DNA of 5,200 bases from Chloroflexota bacterium (GTDB lineage: Bacteria > Chloroflexota > Anaerolineae > Caldilineales > Caldilineaceae): assembly GCA_003577365.1 (NCBI GenBank), contig QEUY01000521.1, positions 1 through 5,200 of the forward strand, read 5' to 3'. The notes beneath the pieces are model-generated. The model did no database searches, was not told where the DNA came from, and worked only from the letters and a program-made list of their open reading frames with translations. Shown here one piece after another: positions 5,171 through 5,200 of this stretch; the first letter of the stretch is position 1, and each line of letters starts with the position of its first letter. Both the position numbers and the translations under genes were made by a program.

Positions 5171-5200
5171 TCAGATCAGCTTGAGGTCGCGGGCCTTCTG
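5171..5200 (-). CDS. C-terminal end of a minus-strand gene (nine codons)
   Basis: From the right edge the minus strand reads QKARDLKLI followed by TGA (5173-5171). The basic amphipathic ending and the downstream terminator-like hairpin suggest a real gene end, but the piece is too short to assign a family. The frame choice rests on plausibility alone. Confidence 0.4.
   Translation of the reverse strand, partial: QKARDLKLI

Overview
The window is GC-rich and looks like a chromosomal stretch from a Chloroflexota-type bacterium (Anaerolineae/Caldilineae-like). This is an inference from protein resemblance remembered from those genomes and from the style of the intergenic repeats; no search was run. 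No RNA gene, CRISPR array, transposase or phage gene was seen.

Layout from left to right. (1) Minus strand, 1-969: the N-terminal 323 residues of a six-helix membrane sensor histidine kinase, with the HisKA phosphoacceptor histidine in view and the ATPase domain beyond the left edge. (2) 970-1165: its leader, with a good ribosome binding site and a possible promoter. (3) Minus strand, 1166-1713: a broken queuosine-precursor transporter (YhhQ family) that lacks its N-terminus and has an internal deletion with a frame change. (4) Plus strand, about 1713-2468: the middle of a NurA-like nuclease without its two ends. (5) Plus strand, about 2468-2785: the zinc-binding C-terminus of a tRNA-guanine transglycosylase (TGT) superfamily protein, joined directly to the NurA fragment in another frame. 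(6) Minus strand, 2780-3025: a small intact protein of unknown function whose stop overlaps the TGT stop. (7) 3026-3216: intergenic DNA with dispersed-repeat-type sequences forming a large hairpin. (8) Minus strand, 3217-4793: a lipoprotein alpha/beta hydrolase with a complete-looking catalytic triad but a one-base frameshift near 3800. (9) 4794-5170: 377 bp of repeat-dense intergenic DNA (two GC-rich hairpins, a 13-bp triple tandem repeat, a likely minus-strand terminator). (10) 5171-5200: the last nine codons of a minus-strand gene entering from the right.

The most notable point is the centre of the window. Three gene remnants are joined without their ends, two of them (transporter and TGT) from 7-deazaguanine/queuosine biology, with a nuclease fragment between them. 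Either this is a decaying locus with several deletion scars, or the assembly is collapsed or error-prone here; the extra one-base frameshift in the hydrolase keeps the second option open. I see no convincing new intact system. The candidates worth following are the ancestral yhhQ-nurA-TGT cluster and the right-hand intergenic repeat block.
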